Source of the DNA: an uncultured Eubacteriales bacterium
GTDB lineage: Bacteria > Bacillota > Clostridia > Oscillospirales > Oscillospiraceae
Assembly (NCBI GenBank): GCA_900549545.1
Contig: URPA01000005.1
Location: forward strand, 5,032-69,031
Direction: 5' to 3'
DNA length: 64,000 bases
Both the position numbers and the translations under genes were made by a program. Positions 23,878 to 34,148 of the stretch are shown here, piece after piece. Under the pieces are notes generated by a model. That model had not been told where the DNA came from and made no database searches. It was given only the letters and a program-made list of their open reading frames with translations. Position 1 is the first letter of the stretch. The number at the start of each line of letters is the position of its first letter.

Positions 23878-24588
23878 TTAATCACACAGGCCCTTTATCC
23901 AGCTGTCCCAGTCGCGGTGCATATAGGTGTCGATGGGAAGCGGTGTGCCGATATACTTGGGGTCATGCCCCTCGGCGAGAAACTGGTCGAGCAGCTCCTT
24001 GCGCCCGGTGGTGTAGAGAACGGGCGTGCCGGTGATCTCGGAGACCTGCTTTATCATCTCATACCCGTCGCGCAGCTCGTCCGGTCCTGTCATCTGGGCA
24101 AGGTTTGTGTTATTTATCATGCCGGTTATCTTGAGCCTTGAGTGGATCTCCATCTCCTGCTGGAGGTGGATTATCTTCTCGACAGTCCCCGCGAGCGGAC
24201 GGCGGATGTTGACCACGTTGAGAACCTGAAGCGCGCCGGGCTCAAGCGCCTGAAAATCCTGATAAAAGCGGCCCAGCGCCGTGGCGCCAACCGCGTCCCC
24301 GCCGACGTCGAAAACAACATTGTCCCAATCCATATCGAAGGCCGAGGCGACCTCAGCCGGGAGGGACAGCGTCTCAATACCGGAGCAGGCAAAGTTCGGG
24401 GAGACAAGGCGGATCTCCTTCATCTCGGTCATCTTGCCGCGCTCAGTCAGGCGGAAATATGTATTGACCATATCCAAATCCAGAAGCTCCGTCCGAGCGC
24501 CGGTTCTGGCGGCGTTTATTGCGAAATTCAGGGCAATTTCAGTCTTGCCGCTGCCGTAATTGCCAATAAGAACAAAAACTTTTTTCAT
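23878..24588 (-). CDS. P-loop ATPase of unknown role
   Basis: A 236-residue protein starting at the ATG at 24588 (AGGTGAAGGT upstream); the frame extends further but without a site. Walker A is GNYGSGKTE near residues 8-16, and an FDVGGDAVGATALGR segment looks like Walker B/switch II of MinD/CobQ-type NTPases. TELLDLDMVNTYFR matches the strand after the P-loop in that class. It has its own promoter and lies upstream of the 2-oxoacid oxidoreductase genes, suggesting a maturation or cofactor role for that enzyme. I recognise no named family and assign no function. Confidence 0.65.
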   Translation of the reverse strand: MKKVFVLIGNYGSGKTEIALNFAINAARTGARTELLDLDMVNTYFRLTERGKMTEMKEIRLVSPNFACSGIETLSLPAEVASAFDMDWDNVVFDVGGDAVGATALGRFYQDFQALEPGALQVLNVVNIRRPLAGTVEKIIHLQQEMEIHSRLKITGMINNTNLAQMTGPDELRDGYEMIKQVSEITGTPVLYTTGRKELLDQFLAEGHDPKYIGTPLPIDTYMHRDWDSWIKGLCD

Positions 24589-24641
24589 ACCTTCACCTCT
24601 TGCGGCAAAGCGCGAAGCCCTACCGCCCTTCATACGGTTTT

Positions 24642-24670
24642 ATTGTACCATTTGACCAAAGCCCCGTCAA
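24642..24670 (-). promoter_or_regulatory. Sigma-A promoter of the P-loop ATPase gene
   Basis: On the minus strand TTGACG (24665-24670) and TACAAT (24642-24647) are separated by 17 bp. The -35 begins an imperfect palindrome of the form TTGACGGGGCTTTGGTCAA that could bind a regulator. Confidence 0.7.
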
Positions 24671-24907
24671 TGAACATTTTGACGGTATTGGAAGTAATTT
24701 AAGTTGCAACTTGACGAACTTTTTATTCTTTTTCATTTATTTTAATGCAGAATCAGATTTCTGGTGTATTTTTGCACTCAAAAATCGAAAAATATTTGTT
24801 AAATTTATGTCGATTTGACAGTTCGTACAAAAACGCGATTGACGGACTTTTGTCAAAATGCAACAAAAATTCAGTGTTTTTCGCCTTGGAAATCTTTTTC
24901 CGGCTAC
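24671..24907. other. AT-rich intergenic stretch without a supported gene
   Basis: This stretch lies between the ATPase-gene promoter and the terminator of the ATP synthase operon. It is markedly AT-rich and contains TTGAC/GTCAA half-palindromes near 24838-24857. I see no open frame with a ribosome-binding site and no RNA gene. Confidence 0.5.
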
Positions 24908-24943
24908 AAAACAGCCGCCGGGAAAAATCCCGGCGGCTGTTTT
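24908..24943 (-). terminator. Terminator of the ATP synthase operon
   Basis: Perfect 16-bp arms (24908-24923 and 24928-24943) with an AAAA loop, flanked by A4 and T4. It starts 3 bp after the atpC stop codon. Confidence 0.95.
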
Positions 24944-24946
24944 GAT

Positions 24947-25216
24947 TCAGCTCAGCTCCTCTGTCTGTACCTTGGAGACAAGCAGCGTGACCTCGTTATT
25001 ATTCACATTGGCAATGCCGTCCCCTACCAGAACGCTCTGCATGGGGCCGTCGTCGCAGCGGTAGCGCACAGCGCCCTTTTTCACGGCGCAGAGCATGGAG
25101 GCGTGCCCCGCCATCACCCCGATTGAACCGGCGGCGGTGGGTATATTCACATAGCTGACCGCCTTATCAAAGGCGGAGCCCTCAGATGTGACAAGGCTCA
25201 GGTGTATTTTATTCAT
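24947..25216 (-). CDS. atpC: ATP synthase epsilon subunit, C-terminal helical domain absent
   Basis: Start taken as the ATG at 25216 after GAGGGGG. The 89 residues cover only the N-terminal beta-sandwich (VNIPTAAGSIGVMAGHASML, VLVGDGIANVNNNEVTLLV). Most bacterial epsilon subunits are about 130-140 residues and end in two helices that inhibit ATP hydrolysis by inserting into F1. Those helices are absent, and the stop is followed directly by the terminator, so this is not a frameshift in view. Latching inhibition by epsilon is therefore unlikely. It is the last gene of the atp operon. Confidence 0.92.
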   Translation of the reverse strand: MNKIHLSLVTSEGSAFDKAVSYVNIPTAAGSIGVMAGHASMLCAVKKGAVRYRCDDGPMQSVLVGDGIANVNNNEVTLLVSKVQTEELS

Positions 25217-25228
25217 GCCCAAACCCCC

Positions 25229-26650
<1,422 letters not shown>

Positions 26651-26697
26651 TTATATCTCTTTATCGGGCACCAAAATGAAGCCCAGCGGCAGCGGGT

Positions 26698-27573
26698 TCA
26701 TTTGCCGAGTGCTTGTGCGCCGCCGACTATCTCGGAAATCTCCGTAGTGATGGCCGCCTGTCTCGCGTGGTTGAGCGCAAGGCGCAGCTCCTCAAGCATC
26801 TCCTCGGAGCTGTCGGCGGCGGAGTTCATGGAGGTCATCCGCGCGGCGTGCTCCCCGGTGCGGGCGTCAAGCATGACGGAAAAGACGCTGCTGTCGATAT
26901 ATAGCTCCACAAGGGCGTTGAGCACGCTGTCCTTATCCGGCTCGTAAATATAATCCGAGCCGCCGGCACTCTTTTCGCTCTCCTGCTCCGCATCGCTTTC
27001 AATGCTGACAGGCAGCAGCACAAGAGTCTCGGGCTTCTGGCGCATGACAGAGTAAAACTTCTGATAGACCATGACTATCTCATCGGCCTCACCGCTGAGG
27101 TAGAGCTGCTTGAGATAATCTGTCACCTCTCCGGCGTCCTTTGCATTTGGCAGATCGCTCAGCTCGGAGAAGCGGCGGCGGACCTCCATTCCCGTCCCCT
27201 CTATCAGATCCTGCCCCCAGCTGCCGCAGACGACAAGAAAATGCTCCTCATTGCAGTTTTTAATCTGCTCCTCGGCAAACTTCAAAACCGCGCTGTTATA
27301 CACGCCGCACAGCCCCCTGTTGCCGACAAAGAGCACAAAACACACCCGCTTTTTCTCCGCTCTGGGCGCGAGATAAGGGTTATCCGGCTCAGCATTGCCA
27401 CGGGAGACATCCTCAAGGGCTTCGCGGCTCTTCTCCGCCATGGCCGCAAGCGAGCCTCTCGCCTCCTGCGCACGGCGCAGCTTGGAGGCGGCCACCAGCT
27501 TCATGGATTTTGTTATCTGGCGTATGCTTTCAACGCCTTTTATTCGCGCCTTGATGGCATGGGTGCTTGCCAT
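26698..27573 (-). CDS. atpG: ATP synthase F1 gamma subunit
   Basis: A 291-residue gamma subunit, with the conserved N-terminal helix (IKARIKGVESIRQITKSMKL), the middle FVGNRGLCGVYN and the C-terminal helix (MTSMNSAADSSEEMLEELRL) that form the rotor shaft. The ATG at 27573 has GGAGGTGG upstream. A 140-bp MITE-like inverted repeat separates it from the alpha-containing gene, an unusual interruption in a normally tight operon. Otherwise it is typical in length and sequence. Confidence 0.97.
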   Translation of the reverse strand: MASTHAIKARIKGVESIRQITKSMKLVAASKLRRAQEARGSLAAMAEKSREALEDVSRGNAEPDNPYLAPRAEKKRVCFVLFVGNRGLCGVYNSAVLKFAEEQIKNCNEEHFLVVCGSWGQDLIEGTGMEVRRRFSELSDLPNAKDAGEVTDYLKQLYLSGEADEIVMVYQKFYSVMRQKPETLVLLPVSIESDAEQESEKSAGGSDYIYEPDKDSVLNALVELYIDSSVFSVMLDARTGEHAARMTSMNSAADSSEEMLEELRLALNHARQAAITTEISEIVGGAQALGK

Positions 27574-27596
27574 GAATCAGTCCACCTCCCCTTGAT

Positions 27597-27737
27597 AATT
27601 TTAATGAAGAATGAATAATGAAGCCGCTTCGCTGATGAATAGTGAATAATTAAAGAATTTTTCTTTCCCCGCAGCGGCTTTTCAATCGTCCCGCAGGGAC
27701 ACCATAATTATTCATCATTCATTATTCATTATTAATT
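27597..27737. mobile_element. MITE-like element inside the atp operon
   Basis: AT-rich ends near 27600-27625 and 27704-27737, built of repeated GAATAATGAA units, form imperfect terminal inverted repeats around a GC-rich core (CCGCAGCGGC, CCCGCAGGGAC). There is no coding frame. The right end supplies the TAA stop of the preceding gene. This looks like a miniature transposable element lying between atpA and atpG. Confidence 0.65.
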
Positions 27738-30003
27738 AAACAGCAAATTCCTTACCAAACTCCACTATCAGCCCGCGCAGGCGCTCAAGCTCGTCCTTGC
27801 TGAGCTTCGCGCCGCTGTTGACTATCTCCGTCAGCTCCGGCCAGCGCTCATGCACAAAGGGCAGTATCCCCGCCTCGTATCTGGGAATATCCTTTACGGG
27901 CAGCGTGTCGGTATAGCCCTCGCTGACAGCGGTGATGGCGATAACCTGATCCACCGCGCTCATGGGCGAATACTGGTTCTGCTTCAAAAGCTCTGTCATC
28001 CTGTCGCCGCGGTTGAGAGTTTCCTGCGTGGCCTTGTCAAGATCAAAGCCGAACTGCGAGAAGGCGGCAAGCTCCCTGTACTGGGCAAGCTGCATCCTCA
28101 GCCGGCCGGCCACCTGCTTGACAGCGCCAAGCTGCGCCGCGCCGCCGACACGGGACACCGACAGGCCGACATTGACCGCCGGGCGCACACCGGAGTTAAA
28201 CAGCTCCGTCTCAAGGAAAATCTGCCCGTCGGTGATGGAGATATCGTTGGTGGGTATATAAGCGGAGATGTCCCCCGCCTGGGTCTCGATAATGGGCAGG
28301 GCGGTCATGCTGCCGCCGCCCGCCGCGCCGCTGAGGCGCGCGGAGCGCTCAAGCAGCCTCGAATGGAGATAGAAAACATCTCCGGGGTAGGCCTCGCGTC
28401 CGGGCGGTCTGTGCAGCAGCAGGGAAATTTCTCTGTACGCCACCGCCTGCTTTGAAAGGTCGTCATAGACGATGAGCACATCCCGGCCGCGGTACATGAA
28501 GTATTCGCCCATGGCCGTTCCGGCATAGGGGGCAATATACAGCATTGGCGCGGGCTCGGAGGCGCTGGCGCAGACGATGGTGGTATAGTCCATCGCGCCG
28601 TGGGCCTTGAGCTTGTCATAAACTCCCGCCACCGTGGACTCCTTCTGGCCGACGGCGACGTAGATGCAGATAACGTCCTTGCCCTTCTGGTTGATTATCG
28701 CGTCAAGGGCAATGGCGGTCTTACCGGTCTGCCTGTCGCCGATAATCAGCTCACGCTGGCCGCGGCCAATAGGCACCAGCGCGTCAATGGCCTTGATACC
28801 CGTCGCCATCGGGACGGAAACACCCTGACGGCTGATAACACCAGGTGCCGGGCTCTCGATGGGCCTTGTAAGGCCGGTGTTGATTGCGCCTCTGCCGTCA
28901 AGGGGTCTTCCCAGCGCGTCCACAACTCTGCCCATAAGCTCCTCGCCCACGGGCACTTCTATAATGCGCCCCGTGCAGCGGACGCGGTCGCCCTCCTGCA
29001 CGTGGTCAAACTCACCCAGCAGCACAACGCCTATGTTGTCCTGCTCCAGGTCCATGACCATGCCGACAAGCCCGCCCTCAAAGCGGAGCATTTCACCGGC
29101 CATGGCGTCGGAAAGGCCGGACACGCGGCATATACCGTCCGAAGCGCTGGTGACGTGTCCTATCTGGTAGACATCGATGCCGTTGTCCACATCGGAGAGC
29201 GCTTTTTTGAGGCACTCGATAAAGTCGCCCCTCAGGTCCTCCATGCCGGCGATATCCTCGTGGCTGCGCTCAAGGAGGTTTCTGATAGTCCCGTCAAAAA
29301 CGGTGTCGCCTATCTGAAGGCTGAAGCCCCCGATAATGTCAGCGTCGACCTTGGTATCCACGTGGATATCCGACTCGCTGATTTTGACACCGGCGTTATT
29401 CAGGGCTTCAATAATAAGCCCGTCCAGCGCAAGAACAGTGTCAATATCCACCGGCTCCGCCGTGCGCAGCTGTGCGCGCAGCTCACCCTGATCGCTTATT
29501 CTGACAAGCTCGCCCGCTGACAGGGCAAAGGCCCTGCGCAGCCTCGCCGTGTAGCTCTTTTTGAACGCGGCGCGCGCCTCGCTCCACTCCGGCCGGCGCA
29601 TCTTCTGCCCGGCCAGCTCAATGAGCCTGTCGGCCTCCTTGCGGTTGAGCCTTCTGCGCTCTTCAAGCAGCAGGCGCTGCCGCTCAAGGTCAAGCTCGTG
29701 GCAGAGCTCCTGCTCGAAATTGCTCTCAAGCTGCCTTTTCCGTGCGTCACCGCCGCCGACGCGCCGCTCAGCATCCGCGATTATCTCGCGGCACTCGCGC
29801 TGACCGTCAGCGCTCAGGCGCTCGGCGTCCTTTTCAAGCTGTATGGCGTTTTCCGCCGCAGCCGCGGAGCGCTGTAAATCCTCGGCGACCTTGCTGCGGT
29901 GATTGTCATACATTTTTTTCACGAGCTTCCTGCCGACAAAGTAAAGACCGGCGAGAAGTATCGCGAAGTTAAGTAATGCGTAGAATATGTTCCATCCGCC
30001 CAT
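27736..30003 (-). CDS. atpA: ATP synthase b'-delta-alpha fusion (single reading frame)
   Basis: A 755-residue frame combining three subunits. Residues 4-22 are a membrane helix and 25-130 a charged b-type stalk helix. Residues 155-253 match the C-terminal domain of delta ([20 protein letters not shown]); the six-helix N-terminal delta domain appears missing. From Met254 the sequence is a complete alpha subunit of 502 residues, with GDRQTGKT at 422-429, which is 169-176 in alpha numbering. b-delta fusions are known in actinobacteria; I do not know of one including alpha. F1 needs three alpha but one delta, so an internal start at the ATG at 29244 (GAGG 11 nt upstream) is likely. A lost stop codon or sequence error is the alternative. 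Confidence 0.85.
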   Translation of the reverse strand: MGGWNIFYALLNFAILLAGLYFVGRKLVKKMYDNHRSKVAEDLQRSAAAAENAIQLEKDAERLSADGQRECREIIADAERRVGGGDARKRQLESNFEQELCHELDLERQRLLLEERRRLNRKEADRLIELAGQKMRRPEWSEARAAFKKSYTARLRRAFALSAGELVRISDQGELRAQLRTAEPVDIDTVLALDGLIIEALNNAGVKISESDIHVDTKVDADIIGGFSLQIGDTVFDGTIRNLLERSHEDIAGMEDLRGDFIECLKKALSDVDNGIDVYQIGHVTSASDGICRVSGLSDAMAGEMLRFEGGLVGMVMDLEQDNIGVVLLGEFDHVQEGDRVRCTGRIIEVPVGEELMGRVVDALGRPLDGRGAINTGLTRPIESPAPGVISRQGVSVPMATGIKAIDALVPIGRGQRELIIGDRQTGKTAIALDAIINQKGKDVICIYVAVGQKESTVAGVYDKLKAHGAMDYTTIVCASASEPAPMLYIAPYAGTAMGEYFMYRGRDVLIVYDDLSKQAVAYREISLLLHRPPGREAYPGDVFYLHSRLLERSARLSGAAGGGSMTALPIIETQAGDISAYIPTNDISITDGQIFLETELFNSGVRPAVNVGLSVSRVGGAAQLGAVKQVAGRLRMQLAQYRELAAFSQFGFDLDKATQETLNRGDRMTELLKQNQYSPMSAVDQVIAITAVSEGYTDTLPVKDIPRYEAGILPFVHERWPELTEIVNSGAKLSKDELERLRGLIVEFGKEFAV

Positions 30004-30032
30004 ATGGGGTCACCACCTTTTTTCTGCCATTT

Positions 30033-30467
30033 TTATTCGGCCGTGTCTGCGGAAAGCAGCCTGCTGATAAGAAGCTCGGTAAGCTCCTCTTCGTTTTCCT
30101 CAAAGCGCGCCTGCTCCTCATTTGCCGTCTCCGCCACGGTCTTTTTAAGCTCCTGCCGCTTCTGAACGGACTGCTCCCGGTAGGCTCTGGCAAGCTGGGC
30201 CTGCCTCGCCTCAGAGGCGGACTTGTCCCGTTCCAGCAGGTTTCTCGCATCCTGTGTGCACTTAGCCTTCTCGTCCGTCAGCAGCGCTTTGCTGCCCATA
30301 AGGGCCTCCTGCGCCTTCTTTTCCGCGGCAAGCCCGGCGTCTATGCGGGCCTGGCGCTCGTCCATAAACTTTAAAAGCGGCTTATAAAGCAGGTTTTTGA
30401 GAATGAAATACAGCAGGAAAAAGTTGATGATCGTCCAAAAGAGTTCCCATGGGTTAATGCTGATCAT
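30033..30467 (-). CDS. atpF: ATP synthase F0 b subunit
   Basis: A 144-residue b subunit: membrane helix at about 8-26 (LFWTIINFFLLYFILKNLLY), followed by an uninterrupted charged helix that forms the peripheral stalk. It lies between atpE and the b'-delta-alpha gene, with gaps of about 50 and 30 bp. Because the next gene also begins with a b-type membrane helix and stalk, the enzyme probably has a b/b' heterodimeric stalk, as in mycobacteria and photosynthetic bacteria. Confidence 0.93.
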   Translation of the reverse strand: MISINPWELFWTIINFFLLYFILKNLLYKPLLKFMDERQARIDAGLAAEKKAQEALMGSKALLTDEKAKCTQDARNLLERDKSASEARQAQLARAYREQSVQKRQELKKTVAETANEEQARFEENEEELTELLISRLLSADTAE

Positions 30468-30516
30468 GGGCTGCCTCCTTTTTAATATTAGATTTATTCA
30501 ATGCTCCTGCTGCCGG

Positions 30517-30744
30517 TTAAATCTTCGCAACCAGCATAAACGCTATCAGCAGGCCGTAAATAACCAGAGACTCGATAAGGCCCAGCGAAAGAATGAGCGT
30601 TGAGCGAAGCTGACCGGCGATCTCCGGCTGGCGGGCCATGGCCTCCATGGTTTTTGAAGCGGTCATACCCTGACCAATACCGCCGCCGATAACGCAGCCG
30701 GCCATCATGATGCCAACAGCGATAGCAATAAGTCCTGATGTCAT
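30517..30744 (-). CDS. atpE: ATP synthase F0 c subunit
   Basis: A 75-residue c subunit starting at the ATG at 30744 (GGAGG upstream): two membrane helices joined by the polar loop MARQPEIAG. The ion site shows Gln in the first helix (GGGIGQG) and Glu-Ser with a Tyr four residues after Ser (LGLIESLVIYG). Gln, Glu, Ser and Tyr are shared with sodium-binding c rings such as that of Ilyobacter, but the Thr that follows Ser there is Leu here. Sodium coupling is possible but not proven. Confidence 0.95.
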   Translation of the reverse strand: MTSGLIAIAVGIMMAGCVIGGGIGQGMTASKTMEAMARQPEIAGQLRSTLILSLGLIESLVIYGLLIAFMLVAKI

Positions 30745-30797
30745 AATAATTTCCTCCAAGTCAAAATTGAATTTTTATTATTAAAGCAAATTTTGGG

Positions 30798-31475
30798 TCA
30801 GCCCTCTTCGCTGATGCCCTCCTCAACATATATAGCGAGCAGCAGCGTAAACACCATCGCCTGAATGAAGCACAGCAGCAGGCTGAGGACATTCATAACA
30901 AGCGGCAGGATAATCGGGAAAATCTCATAGAGCTGATGGGTGACAGCCTCCTCGCCGTAGACATTGCCGTAAAGACGCAGCGCGAGCGAGACGGGTCTGA
31001 CTATCTGCTCCAGAGCGTTGAGAAAAACCATAAGGAAAAAGGGCTTTACAAAGGACTTGAGATAGTGCTTCCCGCCGACTTCCTTCACGCCGATAACATG
31101 CGTCGCGGTGATGGCGATAAGCGCAAGCCCCGCCGTCACGGACAGGCTGGAGGTCGGCACGGAAAAGCCCTTTATTTTCCCCGCACCGGGCAGGATGCCC
31201 GTGTAGTTGCTGATAATGATAAAGATAAAGAAAGTGGCAAACAGGGGGAAATACTTCCTCGCCCGAACCTTGCCCAGGACCCCGGTGACAAAGTTGTCGA
31301 GACTGCTTACCGCCATCTCCGCGATAGTCTGAATCGGGCCGGGCACATCCTTGAGCCGCCGCGTCGCAAGCCATGAAAGCAAAGCCAGCAGCGCGATGAT
31401 TACCCAGGTCGTGACCACAGCGCCGGAAACCTCTACCGGGCCGATGCTGAACAGAACTGCCGAGCTCTCTTCCAT
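30798..31475 (-). CDS. atpB: ATP synthase F0 a subunit
   Basis: The ATG at 31475 has GGAGGTGA 5 nt upstream, giving 225 residues and five to six membrane helices. The conserved Arg that faces the c ring is in VRPVSLALRLYGNVYGEE. The last helices carry LLCFIQAMVFTLLLAIYVEE, also typical. It is first in the operon, about 90 bp downstream of a good promoter. No atpI or atpZ gene precedes it. Confidence 0.95.
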   Translation of the reverse strand: MEESSAVLFSIGPVEVSGAVVTTWVIIALLALLSWLATRRLKDVPGPIQTIAEMAVSSLDNFVTGVLGKVRARKYFPLFATFFIFIIISNYTGILPGAGKIKGFSVPTSSLSVTAGLALIAITATHVIGVKEVGGKHYLKSFVKPFFLMVFLNALEQIVRPVSLALRLYGNVYGEEAVTHQLYEIFPIILPLVMNVLSLLLCFIQAMVFTLLLAIYVEEGISEEG

Positions 31476-31567
31476 ATAATCACCTCCAATTTTCTCTGAA
31501 AGCAAACAACGAATAAATCGCCCCAGGCGATTTATTCAGCGTTTACGAAAGGTTTCATGCATGGCAT

Positions 31568-31597
31568 ATAATACACTATTTCCTGTCGGTTTGTAAA
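31568..31597 (-). promoter_or_regulatory. Promoter of the ATP synthase operon
   Basis: On the minus strand TTTACA (31592-31597) and TATTAT (31568-31573) are separated by 18 bp, about 90 bp before the atpB start. No other sigma-A-like pair was seen in this gap. Confidence 0.65.
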
Positions 31598-31670
31598 CCA
31601 GCATTTTGACGATTTTGCCTAAAACTTAACAATTAGGTGCTTTTGCCCAAATTTGACGCCTTTTCAGCGC

Positions 31671-32924
31671 TTAAATCACCTTTAGGCCGGTCAAATACCT
31701 GCGCATCATGTCAAAAGCGTGGTTGCCGGCCATGCGGCGGATGAAGCTGCGCGTGCGAAACTCGCCCATGTGCAGCTCTTTGACGAAGGTCTCCCCCTCG
31801 ACGGCCATGCCGATGAACACCGTCCCCACGGGGTGAACACCGTCCCCATCGGGTCCGGCAAGGCCGGTGGCGGAGATGCCGATGTCGGCCCCGGTGACGG
31901 AGCGGATGCCCTCGGCCATAGCCTTGGCGACATCATAGCTCACGGCACCCTTCTCTTCGATGAAATCGCGCGCTATGCCGAGCATTTTGGCCTTCGCGCC
32001 GTTTGTATAGGTCACAGCACCGCCGAGAAAAGCGGCGCTTGCGCCGGGGATATCGGTAAAGCGCTTGGCAATCTCCCCGCCGGTGCAGCTCTCGGCAGCG
32101 GCAAAGGTCATGTTCTTTTCAAGCAGCAGCTCAATGACCCGCTCCTCAACGCACTCCTTGTCCACCGCGTAGACCACATCGCCCAGACGCTCCTTCACGT
32201 GAGCGATAACGGGCTTTATCATCTCCTCTGCCTTCTCCTCGCTCTCGGCCTTGGCGGTTATCTGGAGCAGGCAGTCGGCCTCCTTGGCATACGGGGCCAT
32301 GGTGGGATTGGTCATGACGTTCATCTCGTCGCGGAAAATGTCGTCCACCGCGCTCTCGCCCATGCCGAAGATGCGCACCGAGTGGGAAACAATCTGCTCA
32401 TCGGAGAGCTTTTTGAGGTACGGCACGGCACAGGCTTTGAACATGGGGACGCACTCATTGGGCGGGCCGGGGATCATGATGACGAGCTTCCCATCCTTTT
32501 CAAAGGCGCAGCCGGGAGCGGTGCCCCAGTTATTGTGAAACACGGTGCAGCCCTCGGGCAGCAGCGCCTGCTGGAAGTTGTTTGGCGTTATCTTTTTTCC
32601 GCCCTTGATATACTCGTAAAGCCCCGCCTGCTCCTTCTCATCCACCACCAGCGGGACGCCGAAGGCCTCGGCAAGGGTCTGCTTGGTAAGGTCGTCACAG
32701 GTCGGGCCGAGGCCGCCGGTGGTGATTATTATATCGGCTCTTGATTTGGCGATATCCACGCAGTGCTTGAGTCTCTCGGGGTTATCTCCCACCACCGTGT
32801 GATAGCGCACATTTATGCCTATCTTGGACAGCATCTCGGATATATCGCGCGCGTCGGTGTTGGTGATGTGTCCAAGCAAAAGCTCCGTTCCGACGGAGAT
32901 TATTTCAGTGTCATATGCTCTCAT
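31671..32924 (-). CDS. cinA: CinA family nicotinamide-nucleotide amidase
   Basis: A 417-residue two-domain protein. The N-terminal MoCF-like domain begins EIISVGTELLLGHITNTDAR and contains TTGGLGPTCDDLT. The C-terminal amidase domain (from about 255) has AAESCTGGEIAKRFTDIPGA and GISATGLAGPDG. CinA deamidates nicotinamide mononucleotide in NAD recycling, and the N-terminal domain acts on ADP-ribose-like compounds. Its start overlaps the end of thiI by 14 nt, so the two are co-translated. Typical length. Confidence 0.95.
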   Translation of the reverse strand: MRAYDTEIISVGTELLLGHITNTDARDISEMLSKIGINVRYHTVVGDNPERLKHCVDIAKSRADIIITTGGLGPTCDDLTKQTLAEAFGVPLVVDEKEQAGLYEYIKGGKKITPNNFQQALLPEGCTVFHNNWGTAPGCAFEKDGKLVIMIPGPPNECVPMFKACAVPYLKKLSDEQIVSHSVRIFGMGESAVDDIFRDEMNVMTNPTMAPYAKEADCLLQITAKAESEEKAEEMIKPVIAHVKERLGDVVYAVDKECVEERVIELLLEKNMTFAAAESCTGGEIAKRFTDIPGASAAFLGGAVTYTNGAKAKMLGIARDFIEEKGAVSYDVAKAMAEGIRSVTGADIGISATGLAGPDGDGVHPVGTVFIGMAVEGETFVKELHMGEFRTRSFIRRMAGNHAFDMMRRYLTGLKVI

Positions 32925-34089
32925 GGTTGATCTCTATCCTCTCTATGCCCGCTATGGCCTCTTCAACGAGGCCGTCAATATCCATCGCGCTCTCCGCTTT
33001 TTCCACCTCGGCTATCTTCGGCCTTGTGCGGGGGTGGCGCGGGGTGAACACCGTGCAGCAGTCCTCATATGGCAGGACGGAGGTATCAAATGTGCCTATT
33101 TTGCGGGCAAAGCTCACTATCTCCTCCTTGTCCATGCCGATAAGCGGCTGGAGAATGGGCAGGTCCATCACCGCCTGGGTGGACGCCATGGCCTCCATGG
33201 TCTGACTCGCCACCTGGCCGAGGTTTTCCCCGGTGACAATGGCCTTCGCGCCGTTGTCGTTTGCGATGCGGCAGGCAATGCGCATCATAAACCGGCGCAT
33301 GATGAGCGTGAAATACTCCTCGGGGCACTTGTCGCGTATCTCCTCCTGAATGTGCGTGAACGGGACGACCTCCATGGTCATTCTGCCGCAGTAATCGCTG
33401 AGAATGCGCGCAAGGTCGATAACCTTTTCCTTGGCCTGCTGGGAGGTGTAGGGGAAGGAGAAAAAGTGCACCGGGATGAGATGCACGCCCCGGCGGGCAA
33501 TCATGTAGCTCGAGACCGGGCTGTCTATTCCGCCGGAGAGCAGCGTCACCGCCGTGCCGTTAGAGCCGACGGGCATACCGCCCGCGCCGTGCACGGGGCT
33601 TGAGTGCACATATGCGGCGAGGTCGCGCACCTCGATGTGGACCGTGAGCTCCGGGTTGTGGACATCCACCTGAACATGGGGAAATGCCTCTTTAAGCTCC
33701 CCGCCGACATACTGGCTCAGCTCGATGCTTGTCATGGGGAAGCTCTTGTCGCTGCGCTTGGATTCGACCTTGAAGCTCTTGGCATTGGCAAGCTCCGCGC
33801 CGAGATACTCCTTCGCGCGGGCAACTATCGCGTCCTTATCCTTCCCGCAGGCGGCGGCTCGGCTGAGCTTTACAACGCCGAAGACCTTTTTCAGCGCCTC
33901 AAACGCTGCGTCCATATCCGCGCCGTCCTCCCCCTCGACATATATCGTGGACTGGAGGCAGTAGACATTGAATTTGCCGATGGGCGCGAGGCGGCGCCGC
34001 ACATTGCTCTGAAGCCTCTGCTCAAAGCTGCGGCGGTTGAGTCCCTTGAGGACAATTTCGCCAAGTTTAAGTAAAATTATATCGTTCAT
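32911..34089 (-). CDS. thiI: tRNA 4-thiouridine synthetase ThiI (no rhodanese domain)
   Basis: A 392-residue protein with an N-terminal ferredoxin-like/THUMP region (residues 1-165) and a PP-loop adenylation domain with SGGIDSPVSSY near 185. It adenylates U8 of tRNA for 4-thiouridine formation. The rhodanese domain of the E. coli protein is absent, as is usual in Firmicutes, where a dedicated cysteine desulfurase (NifZ) often supplies sulfur; no desulfurase gene is adjacent here. Downstream cinA overlaps by 14 nt. A structured repeat lies immediately upstream of its start. Confidence 0.95.
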   Translation of the reverse strand: MNDIILLKLGEIVLKGLNRRSFEQRLQSNVRRRLAPIGKFNVYCLQSTIYVEGEDGADMDAAFEALKKVFGVVKLSRAAACGKDKDAIVARAKEYLGAELANAKSFKVESKRSDKSFPMTSIELSQYVGGELKEAFPHVQVDVHNPELTVHIEVRDLAAYVHSSPVHGAGGMPVGSNGTAVTLLSGGIDSPVSSYMIARRGVHLIPVHFFSFPYTSQQAKEKVIDLARILSDYCGRMTMEVVPFTHIQEEIRDKCPEEYFTLIMRRFMMRIACRIANDNGAKAIVTGENLGQVASQTMEAMASTQAVMDLPILQPLIGMDKEEIVSFARKIGTFDTSVLPYEDCCTVFTPRHPRTRPKIAEVEKAESAMDIDGLVEEAIAGIERIEINHESI

Positions 34090-34148
34090 ATGCTATTCTC
34101 CATTCTGCCGCCCAGTCTTTGCAATGAGCCGCATACTGTTTATTTTGG

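Noticed and set aside
27574..27735. Missing short gene between the alpha and gamma subunit genes
   Set aside because: Only an AT-ended inverted repeat is present; no frame with a start signal.
30033..30467. Alternate (N-type) sodium ATPase operon
   Set aside because: N-ATPase operons run D-C-Q-R-B-E-F-A-G and lack delta; the order here is B-E-F-(delta/alpha)-G-D-C.
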